Under the pieces are notes generated by a model, which ran no database searches, was not told where the DNA came from, and worked only from the letters and a program-made list of their open reading frames with translations. From the NCBI GenBank assembly GCA_006247105.1, contig CM016927.1:1116001-1180000 (forward strand): a stretch of 64,000 bases of DNA, written 5' to 3'. Positions 26,669 through 36,591 of the stretch are shown in pieces (position 1 is the first letter of the stretch; the number at the start of each line of letters is the position of its first letter). Made by a program: the position numbers and the translations under genes. Origin of the DNA: Giardia muris. Taxonomy: Eukaryota; Fornicata; Diplomonadida; Hexamitidae.

Positions 26669-27673
26669 ATGCCCAAGTTGATATCTGCGGCGATCGAGGG
26701 GAATGTCGATGTCATTAGGGGGTGTTTGGATGCGGACCCCACCTGCGAAAGAGATGAAAACGGAATGACCGCTTTGATGCATGCGGCCTTCAATGGGAAC
26801 CTTGAATGTGTGGAGCTTCTTATCCCCTATGAGAAGGGCTTGCGCGATGCGACTGGGTGGACCGCCTTGATGCATGCCACGCTTGGTGGGCATCTCAATT
26901 GCATCGAGGCCCTATTAGAGGAGTCCAGGATTCAAAGCACGAATTTGAAGAATGACTTCTATCCTGGAACCACTGCATTGATGATCGCCGCCAGAAGGAA
27001 TTGGAAGAACGCTACAACCCTTTTGATAAAGCATGAAGGAGGCATACGGAAGGCAAACGGCTGGACTGCCCTGATGGTCGCCGTCTGGTTCAATAGCCTT
27101 TCAGTGGTCCCGTTGCTCAAGAACGTGGAGCAAGGCCTGACGGACGATGATGGCTGGACCGCCTTGATGCATGCAGCCATGAAGAATAGAATAGAGGTTC
27201 TCGACATCTTGCTAGACAAAGAGGTGGGGATGCAATCGACGAAGAAGAAGTACGAGTACCCCGTTGGGACGTCCGCGTTGATGATAGCCACCGTTCTTGG
27301 ACGCTTCAACTTCATAGAGGGGCTGTTCCAATATGAGAAGGGACTGAAAGACGCCTCGGGCCATGATGTTCTGTGGCACGCAAAGAACAACTCGAGGTTG
27401 GGCGTGATTAGGAAGCCAACGATCTCCTCCGAGATGATCCTCTTCCTTCTTTTGCAGAAGCTTAACGCTTCGAATGAAAGGGCTGGGACTGGATTGATGG
27501 CCACCATCGGTGGTGACGAGGTCGAGGACAAGGAAGACAAGCATCCCTCCTTGACCGAGAACATGTGTTTGCGTGCCGACCTCATGGCTCTTCAAGTGCG
27601 TATCAAGGAACTCGAGGATATGCTAGGCGTGCATAAAGAAACGCCAGATACAAGTAAGCCGGAGGTGCAGTAA
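26669..27673 (+). CDS. Ankyrin-repeat protein (21.1 type)
   Basis: A 334-residue ankyrin protein of the large Giardia 21.1 family. About six to seven repeats are visible, with recurring GWTALMHA/GTTALMIA cores roughly every 33 residues between residues 5 and 245. A short helical tail follows (LMALQVRIKELEDML). There is no kinase or RING domain. The N-terminus (MPKLISAAIEGN) differs from the MS-TDLMEAAERGD start of the ankyrin genes in the 40-57 kb island, so it belongs to another subgroup. It is a likely protein-binding adaptor. Confidence 0.9.
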   Translation: MPKLISAAIEGNVDVIRGCLDADPTCERDENGMTALMHAAFNGNLECVELLIPYEKGLRDATGWTALMHATLGGHLNCIEALLEESRIQSTNLKNDFYPGTTALMIAARRNWKNATTLLIKHEGGIRKANGWTALMVAVWFNSLSVVPLLKNVEQGLTDDDGWTALMHAAMKNRIEVLDILLDKEVGMQSTKKKYEYPVGTSALMIATVLGRFNFIEGLFQYEKGLKDASGHDVLWHAKNNSRLGVIRKPTISSEMILFLLLQKLNASNERAGTGLMATIGGDEVEDKEDKHPSLTENMCLRADLMALQVRIKELEDMLGVHKETPDTSKPEVQ

Positions 27674-28279
27674 CGGTAATCATGACCTCTGAGCTGTTTT
27701 GTGTTCATAGGGTGGATTGAACTTGGTGGACTTGATGAACTCAGTGAACTCGAGAAAGGCGGTTCTGTGGTCTACTCATACATAGGCATCAGTATTCTCT
27801 CATGAGCGGGTATGATCCTTCCCTTCTTGGTTCCATTACAGCACCCCTTTGGACTGGACGATGACCTTTTGGCTCTCAAAGTGCATGACAATTGAACGGT
27901 CAGAAGATCCATCCTCTTTTGTTTCTTGTGTCCCCTCGTGCCTCCCATTACATCGAGTGGTACCAAACGAACTAGGATTTCCTTTGGTCAACATCTCTTT
28001 CGAGGGCTGAATGGGGATCGTTATTGTAGGCGTCGTACTCGCCCATTGACACATTCAGCAAGGTCCTCTTTATCCCCTTCGTGGCGTGTGTTCAACTAAC
28101 TTCTCTTTGTATGTTAATTCCGATTCGGATGCATCTGGAGAAAGTTAATGACTGATCTTCTTCATCTGAATAGCCATGAAGGGGTATTGGAGGAATACAC
28201 TCCCATATGCCTCACTCGCCCTTCAGTTTCCTTCCTGTTGATTTGACAGCCTCGAAAACTTTTCGGGACCCATAAAAAG
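27674..28279. other. Gene-free stretch, relatively A/T-rich
   Basis: About 600 bases without a convincing frame on either strand. No tRNA or snoRNA box pattern is clear. Near 27979 the sequence TCCTTTGGTCAA resembles the Giardia ncRNA/trans-intron processing motif TCCTTTACTCAA but differs at two positions, so I do not call an RNA. The last ten bases (CCCATAAAAAG) form the initiator of the next gene. Confidence 0.4.
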
Positions 28280-28894
28280 ATGTCGAGACACTTCGTCGTC
28301 GAGAAGAGCTTCCAGGCCGAGGACCCAGAACATGAGTTCACGGCGCATAGGGGTGACGTCTTTGATGAGGCCTCACATTCAGATGAGGAGACAAGCCCGG
28401 ATTGGATATATGTCCGAAGGCCTGAAGAAACCGATGCCAAGTTCCTCCCACTATCCTGTCTCAAGGAGCTGGAGGATGGGGTCAAGGACAAATACAAACG
28501 GTCAAGGCCGGAGGGTTCGCTGCAACACTCCGACGGTAATGGTGAGTCTTTAACCAGCACTTCTCCCATCAGACCGAAGGGAGATCCTAGTCCCATTCTC
28601 CCTAGAGAGGAACCGACTGAAAGAGGGCCAGAGGCATCACTCGGCCAACTCTTTCGATCAATCATGAAACAACATGAAGAATACTTCACTACCGTCTCTC
28701 AGAAACGTGAGCAGAGCTTTAAGAAGCTCAGTGGGGCCGTCGAGGAGGCCCAACTGGAGCTCGCCAAGTGCAAGGAACGGAACGCCTTGATTCGAGAGCA
28801 GATCTCGGACTTGGACGAACTTATCAGTAGTGAGCGGGCTAAATGGCAACGCTTGGCTGGAATCTCTCCCTCCGCGGCTCAAAAAACCAAATGA
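28280..28894 (+). CDS. SH3-like domain plus coiled-coil protein
   Basis: A 204-residue protein. Residues ~4-62 have the SH3 order of motifs: FVVEKSFQAEDPEHEF (ALYDY/ELSF region), RGDVFD (GD element), DWIYVRR (the WW/W position) and a late FLPLSCL (matching the P-SYV element). An acidic/Ser-rich linker runs to ~115, and a coiled coil fills 125-190. SH3 domains bind Pro-rich ligands and are rare in Giardia. It is the first of four closely spaced + strand genes; its stop codon overlaps the next start as ATGA. Confidence 0.65.
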   Translation: MSRHFVVEKSFQAEDPEHEFTAHRGDVFDEASHSDEETSPDWIYVRRPEETDAKFLPLSCLKELEDGVKDKYKRSRPEGSLQHSDGNGESLTSTSPIRPKGDPSPILPREEPTERGPEASLGQLFRSIMKQHEEYFTTVSQKREQSFKKLSGAVEEAQLELAKCKERNALIREQISDLDELISSERAKWQRLAGISPSAAQKTK

Positions 28895-30432
28895 GGGCTG
28901 GAGAACTCCTCCTCTTGCTCATCGACCCGGATGTGCAGACAGTCTCGGAGACGGGGAAGATCCGATGTTCGGACGGGGAGATACCCCTAGCCTTTCCCGC
29001 CGAGCTCTCTCGCTCGTCCGCCTCCGCCCGCAACCGTTTCGTCGATCTTGCCCTCTCGCTACTCCCAACCTCTGCGTCCGGTCATTTCCTCTTTATCTAC
29101 CTCGCCGATAGCTCGTCTACGCTCCCCGTGCTGAACGATTGTCTCCGGCATGTATCCAGGATGGTGAAGGTCATGCTCGTCGTTACCGTCCATACCCAAT
29201 CGGAGGAGATCATCGCGGAGGCAACGCTTGATAAGCAATGCGCACACTCTTCGCGCGACCATATGGAACTGGGCCTAAGAGAGGTTCGTGAGGCTTTCAC
29301 CTCAACGGTCAATCGGAGCTCGATTCGAATCGTGCGAATACTCGTCGACGGGCTTATGCGTGTTGACTTACTTCTCGGGAGAACCGATGAGGCATTACTA
29401 GTCCCTTGGATTAAGCAGCTTGTCCGTACGAGCTCGATAGCAGAGTCAAGCCGCGCTACGTGCGTGGTCGGATTCACTGGTGGTGAGCCATTGGGTTCAA
29501 GCACGTTCTCTGAAGATTGGGCCGGAGATGACTTGAAGGTGGCCGTCGGCTTGGCAATCAAGGACGCCCCCTTAAAGACCACGTCAATGGTGAAGGATAT
29601 GGTCTATTTCGTGGCTCCCGAGCTTCTCGATACCTCAAATTCAATGAGGACAAAAGACTCCCCAACCAGGTCAGAACCAAGCCGATCATCAATTATGAGT
29701 GGAAGAGAACTCCCAGTGGTTCAAGTATCCCATAGATCTACCTCCTCGCATGAGCAGAAACCTTTCTCACTTCTTCGTTACCCTCGGATGCCAAATAGCT
29801 CTCAACATCCTGGCCAGACAAGTGCACATGGCATGAATCCCTCAATAGTCTCCCCAAAGATTGCCGACTATCGTGATATTCAGCTTCCCTCCGTGTCTCC
29901 TTCTCTGAGTAACGAGAGAACCCTTATTCGACGGATACATGAACTCGAGGCGGAGAACCTACGCCTGAATGCTCAACTTGCAGAAGGGAGATGGGTGCAT
30001 GAACACCCGGATGTAGCACGTGGCGGAGGCTCGACGCGTGGGAGCCTCATCGAAACCCTTCCTTTTCAGGAGCTAGCTCCCTTCCTCCAAACAGAAACAG
30101 AAGGTGATTCCGTCTTCGATCATATTCCTGATGGGGCGATGAACTCACTTCAGCCCCGGTACCGTTCGTCCTCGGCGCTCGCCTCATCGAGCGCTGCCAA
30201 GCTCCAGGCGCTCGACTACGAGTCCAAAATCGTCGAACTCCAGTCGAAAATCGTGTCCATGCAGATCTCCCAGGATCAGATACGCGCCAAGGTGATGGAG
30301 GATCTTGAACAGCAATATGAAGAGCAGCTTAGACAGGAGCGGCAGCGGCTCGAGGAGGAGTTCGAGGAGCGGCTCCGGATGCTTGACGTGAAGGCCTGGT
30401 ATGCATACGTTGAATCGAAACGATCACCATAA
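28891..30432 (+). CDS. Hypothetical protein with C-terminal coiled coil
   Basis: A 513-residue protein of unknown function. I chose ATG at 28891, preceded by CAAAAAACCAA and overlapping the previous stop by four bases. Residues 1-200 alternate hydrophobic and polar segments like an alpha/beta domain (GELLLLLIDPDV, HFLFIYLAD, VKVMLVVTV). A Ser-rich linker follows, then heptads around 355-380 and a strong coiled coil from ~440 to 505 (LEQQYEEQLRQERQRLEEEF). A centrosome or flagellum role is possible but not shown. Confidence 0.75.
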   Translation: MRAGELLLLLIDPDVQTVSETGKIRCSDGEIPLAFPAELSRSSASARNRFVDLALSLLPTSASGHFLFIYLADSSSTLPVLNDCLRHVSRMVKVMLVVTVHTQSEEIIAEATLDKQCAHSSRDHMELGLREVREAFTSTVNRSSIRIVRILVDGLMRVDLLLGRTDEALLVPWIKQLVRTSSIAESSRATCVVGFTGGEPLGSSTFSEDWAGDDLKVAVGLAIKDAPLKTTSMVKDMVYFVAPELLDTSNSMRTKDSPTRSEPSRSSIMSGRELPVVQVSHRSTSSHEQKPFSLLRYPRMPNSSQHPGQTSAHGMNPSIVSPKIADYRDIQLPSVSPSLSNERTLIRRIHELEAENLRLNAQLAEGRWVHEHPDVARGGGSTRGSLIETLPFQELAPFLQTETEGDSVFDHIPDGAMNSLQPRYRSSSALASSSAAKLQALDYESKIVELQSKIVSMQISQDQIRAKVMEDLEQQYEEQLRQERQRLEEEFEERLRMLDVKAWYAYVESKRSP

Positions 30433-30433
30433 A

Positions 30434-30598
30434 ATGCAACTCAGCGACATCCGGATGAAGGTTGAACTCGCTCGGCGCACGCTGCTGACGCTCCCGATGG
30501 AGGACGCGGGCGTGGACATCATCTCCCGCGTCATGCAGCAGAGGCTCCAGATCTTCCAGTCGATCCGCAACCAAGGCCAGCTACGGGCTAGCCAGTAG
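30434..30598 (+). CDS. Small conserved-looking ORF, 54 residues
   Basis: ATG at 30434 comes two bases after the previous stop and is preceded by CCATAAA, a good initiator. The 54-residue product (beginning MQLSDIRMKVELARR) is almost entirely amphipathic helix. It sits snugly between two + strand genes (18 bases to the next start), and no other frame there is better. No family is recognised. Confidence 0.55.
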   Translation: MQLSDIRMKVELARRTLLTLPMEDAGVDIISRVMQQRLQIFQSIRNQGQLRASQ

Positions 30599-30616
30599 GC
30601 CTGGTGGTGTAAAAAA

Positions 30617-32278
30617 ATGCGGCGTCTTCCGCGAGTGATCGCGGATGACAGTCCCTTCGCACGAGCAACGGATACGCGAGGTGCACTGACGACAATATCA
30701 GTCCCTTCAAATACACCGATGGTGGGTAAGCAAGGGTCGAGGCCGGGGTCCCGTGGAGGCCTTGAGCGTCGATTGTATGCATCTCTAGTAGATGAGGAGA
30801 ATATTCAGAGTATACTTGTGTCAACAAGGAACGTCCCAGTCGCTCTTCCAACAATTCATCCACAACTGCCCGATGATCAGCCCATATCATCAGCCTCACT
30901 TCTACATACCTCCTTTGAGTCTCCAAAGACCCCAGAGAGTACGTCATCCATGCCACGACCCTTGATGAATGACGAGGAGGTGGATATAGCCCCATCACCT
31001 GCTTCCAACGCACGGGAATATACGGTCCGAAAGGCTAGTGCCATCAGGATACCGCGTCAAGAATCTGGACCGACCAGCTCCTGTGCATTTGGGAGTCATG
31101 AGCATAGAGCGATGTCCAATAGTCGGATGCAGATATCCGACACCGCCTCTATCCTTCTTGATCATTTGGGACGGCTTTCCGAGTCTCAGAGTGTATCGAC
31201 TAGCGTCTTGGGCCAGAAAAGAGCTCTATCAAAGCCATCAAATAGGTGTATCCCAGCCTATTTACGCACTCCCATTGAGCCTCCTATCTACCGTACACAT
31301 GGCGGTTCTAAGGGTGGAAAACGAGTACAAACAAATGCAACCAAGGAAGATGCCCAACGAGAGGCTCCAGGACAATGTGAAAAGCGTATTCTGATCACCA
31401 CCTGCAGTCCCTTTCGACGTGTCCGTCAAACACCATATGGCGATATTATTCATCTTCAGGAATCAGTATCTTTTGGGGTGACGAGGTACTCGACGCTCTC
31501 ACGTCTTCGGTGGATAACAGAGGTCATAGTGGGGGCCGATTATGGGTCAAATCCACGTCAAAAGCTCCTTCCCACCACACCTTTGGTCTATCTTGAGGAG
31601 GAGGCTCCCGCAGATATATTGCATCCCGTGGTCATCCGAAGTTCTCGTAAGGCCTTTCTAGAGATGACCGAGGTGAAGAATCTTCTACGCCACGATATAC
31701 TGGAGAAGGGGAACGCCAACGTCGTTGCAGAGGCGTTCCAACCCATCCAGCCCTTTGATCCCCTCCTGTTCTGGAACGAGTCTTTTGTGATGCATGTGGA
31801 TCATCTAGGGAGTCAATATGGCTTCGGCGTACAGCGGTGCCCGACTCCACTCGCATCCTACTTCGAGGACGTTGAAAGTACGATACGGGCGTCCAAGGAC
31901 GCCATTGTAGAGATAAGAAGGGCCACGGTCTTGATACTACAGAGCTCCTGGCCGAAAGAGAAAAGGACACGAGCTGAAGATCTGCTTTACTCGCGCCTTC
32001 TTCAAGACCTTTATCGCATCGACCTGTTCAACCCTCGGCTTGTCACTGAGGCGGACACGTACAGCATCTGTGATAAGGAGTGCAAGATCAAGCAGTCGGC
32101 ACGGTTGGGGTACTTACGTTTGGACCCTTTGACCGGTGGTAGTCCCTTACCTGAGGGGGCAGTCTCAGTCGCCCAACTGATGCGCCGGGGGATCTCGATA
32201 TATAGCGCGGAGCAAGAACCCGAGACTAGTAACTATCGAATCTCTCAGAGATCCTCATCCGAAACCAGGTCTTATTAG
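30617..32278 (+). CDS. Hypothetical protein, 553 residues
   Basis: No recognised domain. The N-terminal ~250 residues are Ser/Pro/Arg-rich and look disordered, with several basic Ser-Pro sites. The C-terminal ~280 residues are better ordered (from about RILITTCSPFRRV to LGYLRLDPL), with alternating strand- and helix-like segments. ATG at 30617 is preceded by seven As, a strong Giardia initiator. It ends 20 bases before the stop of the convergent 1423-residue gene. Confidence 0.75.
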   Translation: MRRLPRVIADDSPFARATDTRGALTTISVPSNTPMVGKQGSRPGSRGGLERRLYASLVDEENIQSILVSTRNVPVALPTIHPQLPDDQPISSASLLHTSFESPKTPESTSSMPRPLMNDEEVDIAPSPASNAREYTVRKASAIRIPRQESGPTSSCAFGSHEHRAMSNSRMQISDTASILLDHLGRLSESQSVSTSVLGQKRALSKPSNRCIPAYLRTPIEPPIYRTHGGSKGGKRVQTNATKEDAQREAPGQCEKRILITTCSPFRRVRQTPYGDIIHLQESVSFGVTRYSTLSRLRWITEVIVGADYGSNPRQKLLPTTPLVYLEEEAPADILHPVVIRSSRKAFLEMTEVKNLLRHDILEKGNANVVAEAFQPIQPFDPLLFWNESFVMHVDHLGSQYGFGVQRCPTPLASYFEDVESTIRASKDAIVEIRRATVLILQSSWPKEKRTRAEDLLYSRLLQDLYRIDLFNPRLVTEADTYSICDKECKIKQSARLGYLRLDPLTGGSPLPEGAVSVAQLMRRGISIYSAEQEPETSNYRISQRSSSETRSY

Positions 32279-32297
32279 CCTTATAGTCTCATTAGCC

Positions 32298-35200
32298 CTA
32301 TCGATCATCGCGCCTTACAAATGCGCGATATACTAATGCCTTCATCACCCCCTTCCCACTGTGATACCGTACGTAGAGGTTCAGAACGATTACTGACGGT
32401 ATAGACCCCACCCTGTCCGGGGTGTTCCACTGAAGCGAGATTGTTGTCTGGGCACCTCCTTCAATCAACCCACTGGCCGGTAGGACGGTCATGACATCAT
32501 ACGCCGTACTGTGGTCAAGAGGATGGACTCCTGGCCAAAGAAGTTGCACGTCATAGGCGATCTGCTTGTTCGTCGTGTTCCTGATAAAAAGCCGGCCGGC
32601 GCGACTCGCCTGAGAGAGGAAGATGGTATCGGTGTTACCATTCCTACTGGAGAGCTGGTTTTGTGGTTGTGTGATGAGGACAGGAGTGTTTTCGCATCGG
32701 CCTTGTAAGAAGACATAAAAGGATCGGTTAAGAACAGGGACGACCTGAGAAGGCTCCACAACGCTTGAAACCCCTCGTTCCCGCACCATTGATGGTCGGA
32801 CATGCATATTATCCCACATCTGTGCACTCTTTGCCCTCCTCTCCGCACCCACTCCGGAATAGAACATTCGTCGGCACTGCTCCGCCTCAATATAATGCTC
32901 GTTCCCGAGTGCATGATTCGGCTCGTTAGGATTTGGTCGATATTGCCGCTCCCGGATATCTCGCTCATATAGTATCTCCTGCTGTTTCCGATCAGTGACA
33001 ACGCGTTGGTATGAGATTGTGAGGCGTCCAGCGTACTCCCCCGGCCTTTTGGGGCGGAACTTCAAGGGTACGATGAGAGATGAGAGGGGTTCTATTCGGC
33101 ATGCTGTCGTGTATGAAAAGGGTAGGCTCAGCCCAGAAAGCACCGCAATTATAGGGATATCGGTTCCGTTATGTAAGGTGAGGGACGCCACAGACTCGGA
33201 ACCGGCGAATACTGAGGTGAAGCTAACCTGATGAGACTCAGACCAGAGGCCGTCCACGTGTCCATTCACCGATCCCAGGTTCCGAGCCAGCGTTGAGATA
33301 TAGATACTAGCCTCTGGTGGCCTTACAAGCCCTTGTTCCGCCAGCAGTCGCCCGGTCCTTGAAGATGGTGGGGGTCTTGCAAAGAAGATACTCGATTGGT
33401 CAATCCGAAGAGGGATACGGACGAAAAGGGGGAAGGTGGCTCCCGGGATTTGTACCTTCTCCACTGGCTGGAAATGGATCTCGTACTCCTGGTGGAGATA
33501 GCACGGTAGCCTCGCGGCCGTCTGGAGACGCGCGATGAGCCAATGGATGGCACGATTTGATAAGCAGAGTGTGAAACAGACCGTGGCAACGAGAGCTGTG
33601 AGGTTTGGCATATATTGGTCCAAGTCTAGAACCGCCTCTGGCATGGTTCCATCCAACCCGTTTATCCGCACACAAGCACTGATGGCCGAGGACAGAATGG
33701 GAAGCGGCTGGTCCTCAAGACTTCCATTTCGCAGAGTATCGTCAATAAGTCCTTGAATCTCGGGTGTCCGTCTTGGAGTGACGTATATTGCAATCTTCCG
33801 AGCTCCAAGTGCGAATGTGCCGATCTCCTGTCGATGTAACACTAGGGAGACGCTACGGGTGCAGTACTGCATCGAACTACGTGGTTGTTGTAAGCATCCT
33901 CCCGTTGATGCCGCCCGTTTTCGCTGGCTGCGCGAAGGGCTCTGTGCAGAAACGAACAAGACGTCAGAGCCCGAGAGTGATGCACGAAGAGACCTATGAA
34001 GATCCGTCTGGACGATCGAGCGTGCCAATGCAGTGTCTCGGCAAGACTTTTCTATGGCGTCGGCCTCGGGAAGACTAAGAAAGACTTCCTCGAATATTAT
34101 CGACATTGAGGGTGTATCCAAACGAGGAAGGGTCGCCAAGAAACGCATGAACCGTAAGGAGAATCGTGTGCCATGAACCGATCCCGGTAGCAGACGCACG
34201 GGCAAGTCCATCGTTTCGCGGACACTACACTCTGACTTTGGGCGCATTGCCTTCTGAAGGGCCAGAAGTTCAGCAAGGTTATCCTTTGAAGTGACTCGGT
34301 CGAAGCGGGCACCAAACACTCGTAGGAAGAGGGTTGGGTGGTTTTGTGCACCGTGAAGAAAGAGTGGGAGTTCGGGGTCCGCCCGGTCTTCTCGATTCTC
34401 AGTGGTGTAGCCAATTGCAAGGGTGATAGCGATGGTCTCGCGTTGGCCTGGAGCAACCCGCCCGAAAAGTGGCTTATCAGCACTGATAGATAGCCGAACT
34501 TGCGTGTCCTCTGGCCGGCACGTGACGAACTTAATGTTGTAGTATAAATACGCTAGTTCTTCGGATGCAAGGTCCAACTTCCCCTCGCTGCAAAGGGTAT
34601 CGTAGAATCCCGTCTGGTGAGCGTTATTCTCTATTGTGACGGCTCCAGTCAAGTAAATTATCCCCCCAATCGATTTTAAGCCCTGATGCACCTCTACATA
34701 GGGGGGCTGAGCACTGACACCATTGAGAATGAAAGATGGCTCAAGGACGGTCCAGTACGTCGTTTTGGAGGAGCGTCGGGCGTGAATAGGAATGCCGTCG
34801 AAGTCGGCTTTCTCCATGTTGCTGACATAGACGAGGGCATCCTCTGCATATGTTATGGGTATCTGACGAAAGTTGGGAAGATATTCCGAGTCATCCACCT
34901 CGAGCGAAAAGGGCGTGCTATTTCGGCTCGAGAGTGTGTCTCCAACGTACTTATCCACTTGGGAGCAGTTAGCCTGGATGCTCTGCGAGAGCGTACGGTA
35001 TTCCAGGAGGGTTTTGTTATACTGATCTATCAGTTCCCGTTCCTTCTCGGTCGAGGCTGGAGAGGCTACCTTGTACTCTAGGTCATACCGCGGAAGGACA
35101 GTCGGTGGACTTACGATGCGAACGGACCTCGGCTCAGACGCGATAGAATCTGGTGACGCGCTGGGCAAGGTTGGAACCGAGTCATCATTAGATGCTAGAT

Positions 35201-36569
35201 TAGCCTTCCTCACTCCAGCGGGAGAGCGCGTATAAATGGACGAAGACAGTTGATTATATGTGTCGGATGCAGTCCCAGGTGTATGAGAGTTAGAATGCAT
35301 TTCATCGAGGTCGTCTAGCGGGACCGCTTCTGCCACCGTTCGGCTCTGTTCCGTAGCGCTTTCCGACGCTAAGTCGACCTTGACCTCCGTCCCCTGTGCA
35401 TTCTGAGATAGATCACACAGGGTGAAGGAGCGTTCCAGCCCTGTGTCCATGCTCTGTGGGGCAGCCATGGTCTTCGCAGAAGAGCGTGATGATGAGGACA
35501 ATAAAGACTGGCGCGAAGGGATGTCTTCTGGAAGAGCAGGAATTCCAGGCATCGAATGCGCAAGTGGAATGGGAATGGGGTGGTGCGTGGGCATCTGGTT
35601 ACTATCCGATGAGGTGAGCATTTGCGTGGACACCCCACCAAAGGGGCGTGCGGAACTGGCGAGCGGTTGGGCACTGACAGAGGTCATGCTCGACGAGGCC
35701 TTCAGGGGATCCGTCCCGCTGTCTGTGGAGGTGCTCGTGGCGCGGATGGACTTCTTTATTGCGTCCTCGACCGTGGGGGTGAGCACAAACGGCTCCCGAA
35801 TAATGGCATCCCCAACGACCCTCTGATATAAGCACTGGCCCAGCATGAACAGCAAGAGATTCGTGCGGAATGGATACGACGTATATGCGGAATATATCGC
35901 TCTGGCTAGGCTCTCTGAGTGCGAAAGCATCTCGGTAGCGTTTCCATCAGACTTGGCCGCTAGGGCCTCATAACACTCACGTTGCAATGTAAGCTCGGTG
36001 AGAGAGACGTCAGGAAGGCATGCGAGCAGGGATCGGACGAGCACCGGGCCCGAGACAACCGTATCACCATCTGCTAGGCCCGGAAGCGTAATCGAGTCTC
36101 CCTCACTAACGTATGTGAGCCTACCTTTGAAGTAAACGAATCCTGGTGCGGTTCCAACGTTGCAAACAGAAAGCTGTGTCCTCTCTTCAAGTAACCCGAA
36201 CTTCAGATTTGTCTGCTTCCCAATTGCGAGGACGGGAATCTGGAAGACTCCCAGCTGCTTTTCATCATCAAGACGGAGGGCACTAACGATGAGCTTCCCG
36301 ATCCCAAACTCCATTCCATCGGTTGGGGTGAAATCTACCTTCAAGGCCCTCTTCTCGCCAGGATTTAGGATAAGCACCTTAGTAGCTAGGTGAAGAAGGC
36401 CCTGTATTTCATCGTCATGTATAACGAGGGAGGAATCGGCCAAACGTACACGTGGCTTGGTCATCAGCATCAGGCTCTCCTCGTGGATGGCGTGGACGCG
36501 CAGGACTGCGGCATCGTGGCCATAGATGAGTAGGTCGCTGGTCCCGACCCGAAATGGCACGGTGCTCAT
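32298..36569 (-). CDS. Large protein with ASH/MSP-like beta-sandwich repeats (candidate)
   Basis: A 1423-residue protein. Several segments have the strand pattern of ASH/MSP-type immunoglobulin-like domains, which are common in centrosomal and ciliary proteins such as CEP192, Hydin and CFAP47. Examples are TKVLILNPGEKRALKVDFTP near residue 65, SVASLTLHNGTDIP...PLSSLIVPLKFRPKRPGEYAG around 1180-1240, and AGRLFIRNTTNKQIAYDVQL with TTISLQWNTP close to the C-terminus. The middle (about 270-560) is Ser/Pro-rich and disordered. A basal-body or axonemal scaffold is likely; CEP192 would be one candidate. The assignment rests on strand patterns only. Confidence 0.5.
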   Translation of the reverse strand: MSTVPFRVGTSDLLIYGHDAAVLRVHAIHEESLMLMTKPRVRLADSSLVIHDDEIQGLLHLATKVLILNPGEKRALKVDFTPTDGMEFGIGKLIVSALRLDDEKQLGVFQIPVLAIGKQTNLKFGLLEERTQLSVCNVGTAPGFVYFKGRLTYVSEGDSITLPGLADGDTVVSGPVLVRSLLACLPDVSLTELTLQRECYEALAAKSDGNATEMLSHSESLARAIYSAYTSYPFRTNLLLFMLGQCLYQRVVGDAIIREPFVLTPTVEDAIKKSIRATSTSTDSGTDPLKASSSMTSVSAQPLASSARPFGGVSTQMLTSSDSNQMPTHHPIPIPLAHSMPGIPALPEDIPSRQSLLSSSSRSSAKTMAAPQSMDTGLERSFTLCDLSQNAQGTEVKVDLASESATEQSRTVAEAVPLDDLDEMHSNSHTPGTASDTYNQLSSSIYTRSPAGVRKANLASNDDSVPTLPSASPDSIASEPRSVRIVSPPTVLPRYDLEYKVASPASTEKERELIDQYNKTLLEYRTLSQSIQANCSQVDKYVGDTLSSRNSTPFSLEVDDSEYLPNFRQIPITYAEDALVYVSNMEKADFDGIPIHARRSSKTTYWTVLEPSFILNGVSAQPPYVEVHQGLKSIGGIIYLTGAVTIENNAHQTGFYDTLCSEGKLDLASEELAYLYYNIKFVTCRPEDTQVRLSISADKPLFGRVAPGQRETIAITLAIGYTTENREDRADPELPLFLHGAQNHPTLFLRVFGARFDRVTSKDNLAELLALQKAMRPKSECSVRETMDLPVRLLPGSVHGTRFSLRFMRFLATLPRLDTPSMSIIFEEVFLSLPEADAIEKSCRDTALARSIVQTDLHRSLRASLSGSDVLFVSAQSPSRSQRKRAASTGGCLQQPRSSMQYCTRSVSLVLHRQEIGTFALGARKIAIYVTPRRTPEIQGLIDDTLRNGSLEDQPLPILSSAISACVRINGLDGTMPEAVLDLDQYMPNLTALVATVCFTLCLSNRAIHWLIARLQTAARLPCYLHQEYEIHFQPVEKVQIPGATFPLFVRIPLRIDQSSIFFARPPPSSRTGRLLAEQGLVRPPEASIYISTLARNLGSVNGHVDGLWSESHQVSFTSVFAGSESVASLTLHNGTDIPIIAVLSGLSLPFSYTTACRIEPLSSLIVPLKFRPKRPGEYAGRLTISYQRVVTDRKQQEILYERDIRERQYRPNPNEPNHALGNEHYIEAEQCRRMFYSGVGAERRAKSAQMWDNMHVRPSMVRERGVSSVVEPSQVVPVLNRSFYVFLQGRCENTPVLITQPQNQLSSRNGNTDTIFLSQASRAGRLFIRNTTNKQIAYDVQLLWPGVHPLDHSTAYDVMTVLPASGLIEGGAQTTISLQWNTPDRVGSIPSVIVLNLYVRYHSGKGVMKALVYRAFVRRDDR

Positions 36570-36591
36570 ATGGCAGTTTTTGGGTTAGGCT

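Noticed and set aside
26576..26893. N-terminal extension of SPT4
   Set aside because: It reads through a GT repeat and antisense ankyrin DNA; the shorter start gives the normal SPT4 length.
27979..27990. TCCTTTGGTCAA, similar to the Giardia ncRNA/trans-intron 3' processing motif
   Set aside because: Two mismatches to TCCTTTACTCAA and no recognisable snoRNA boxes, hairpin or intron half next to it.
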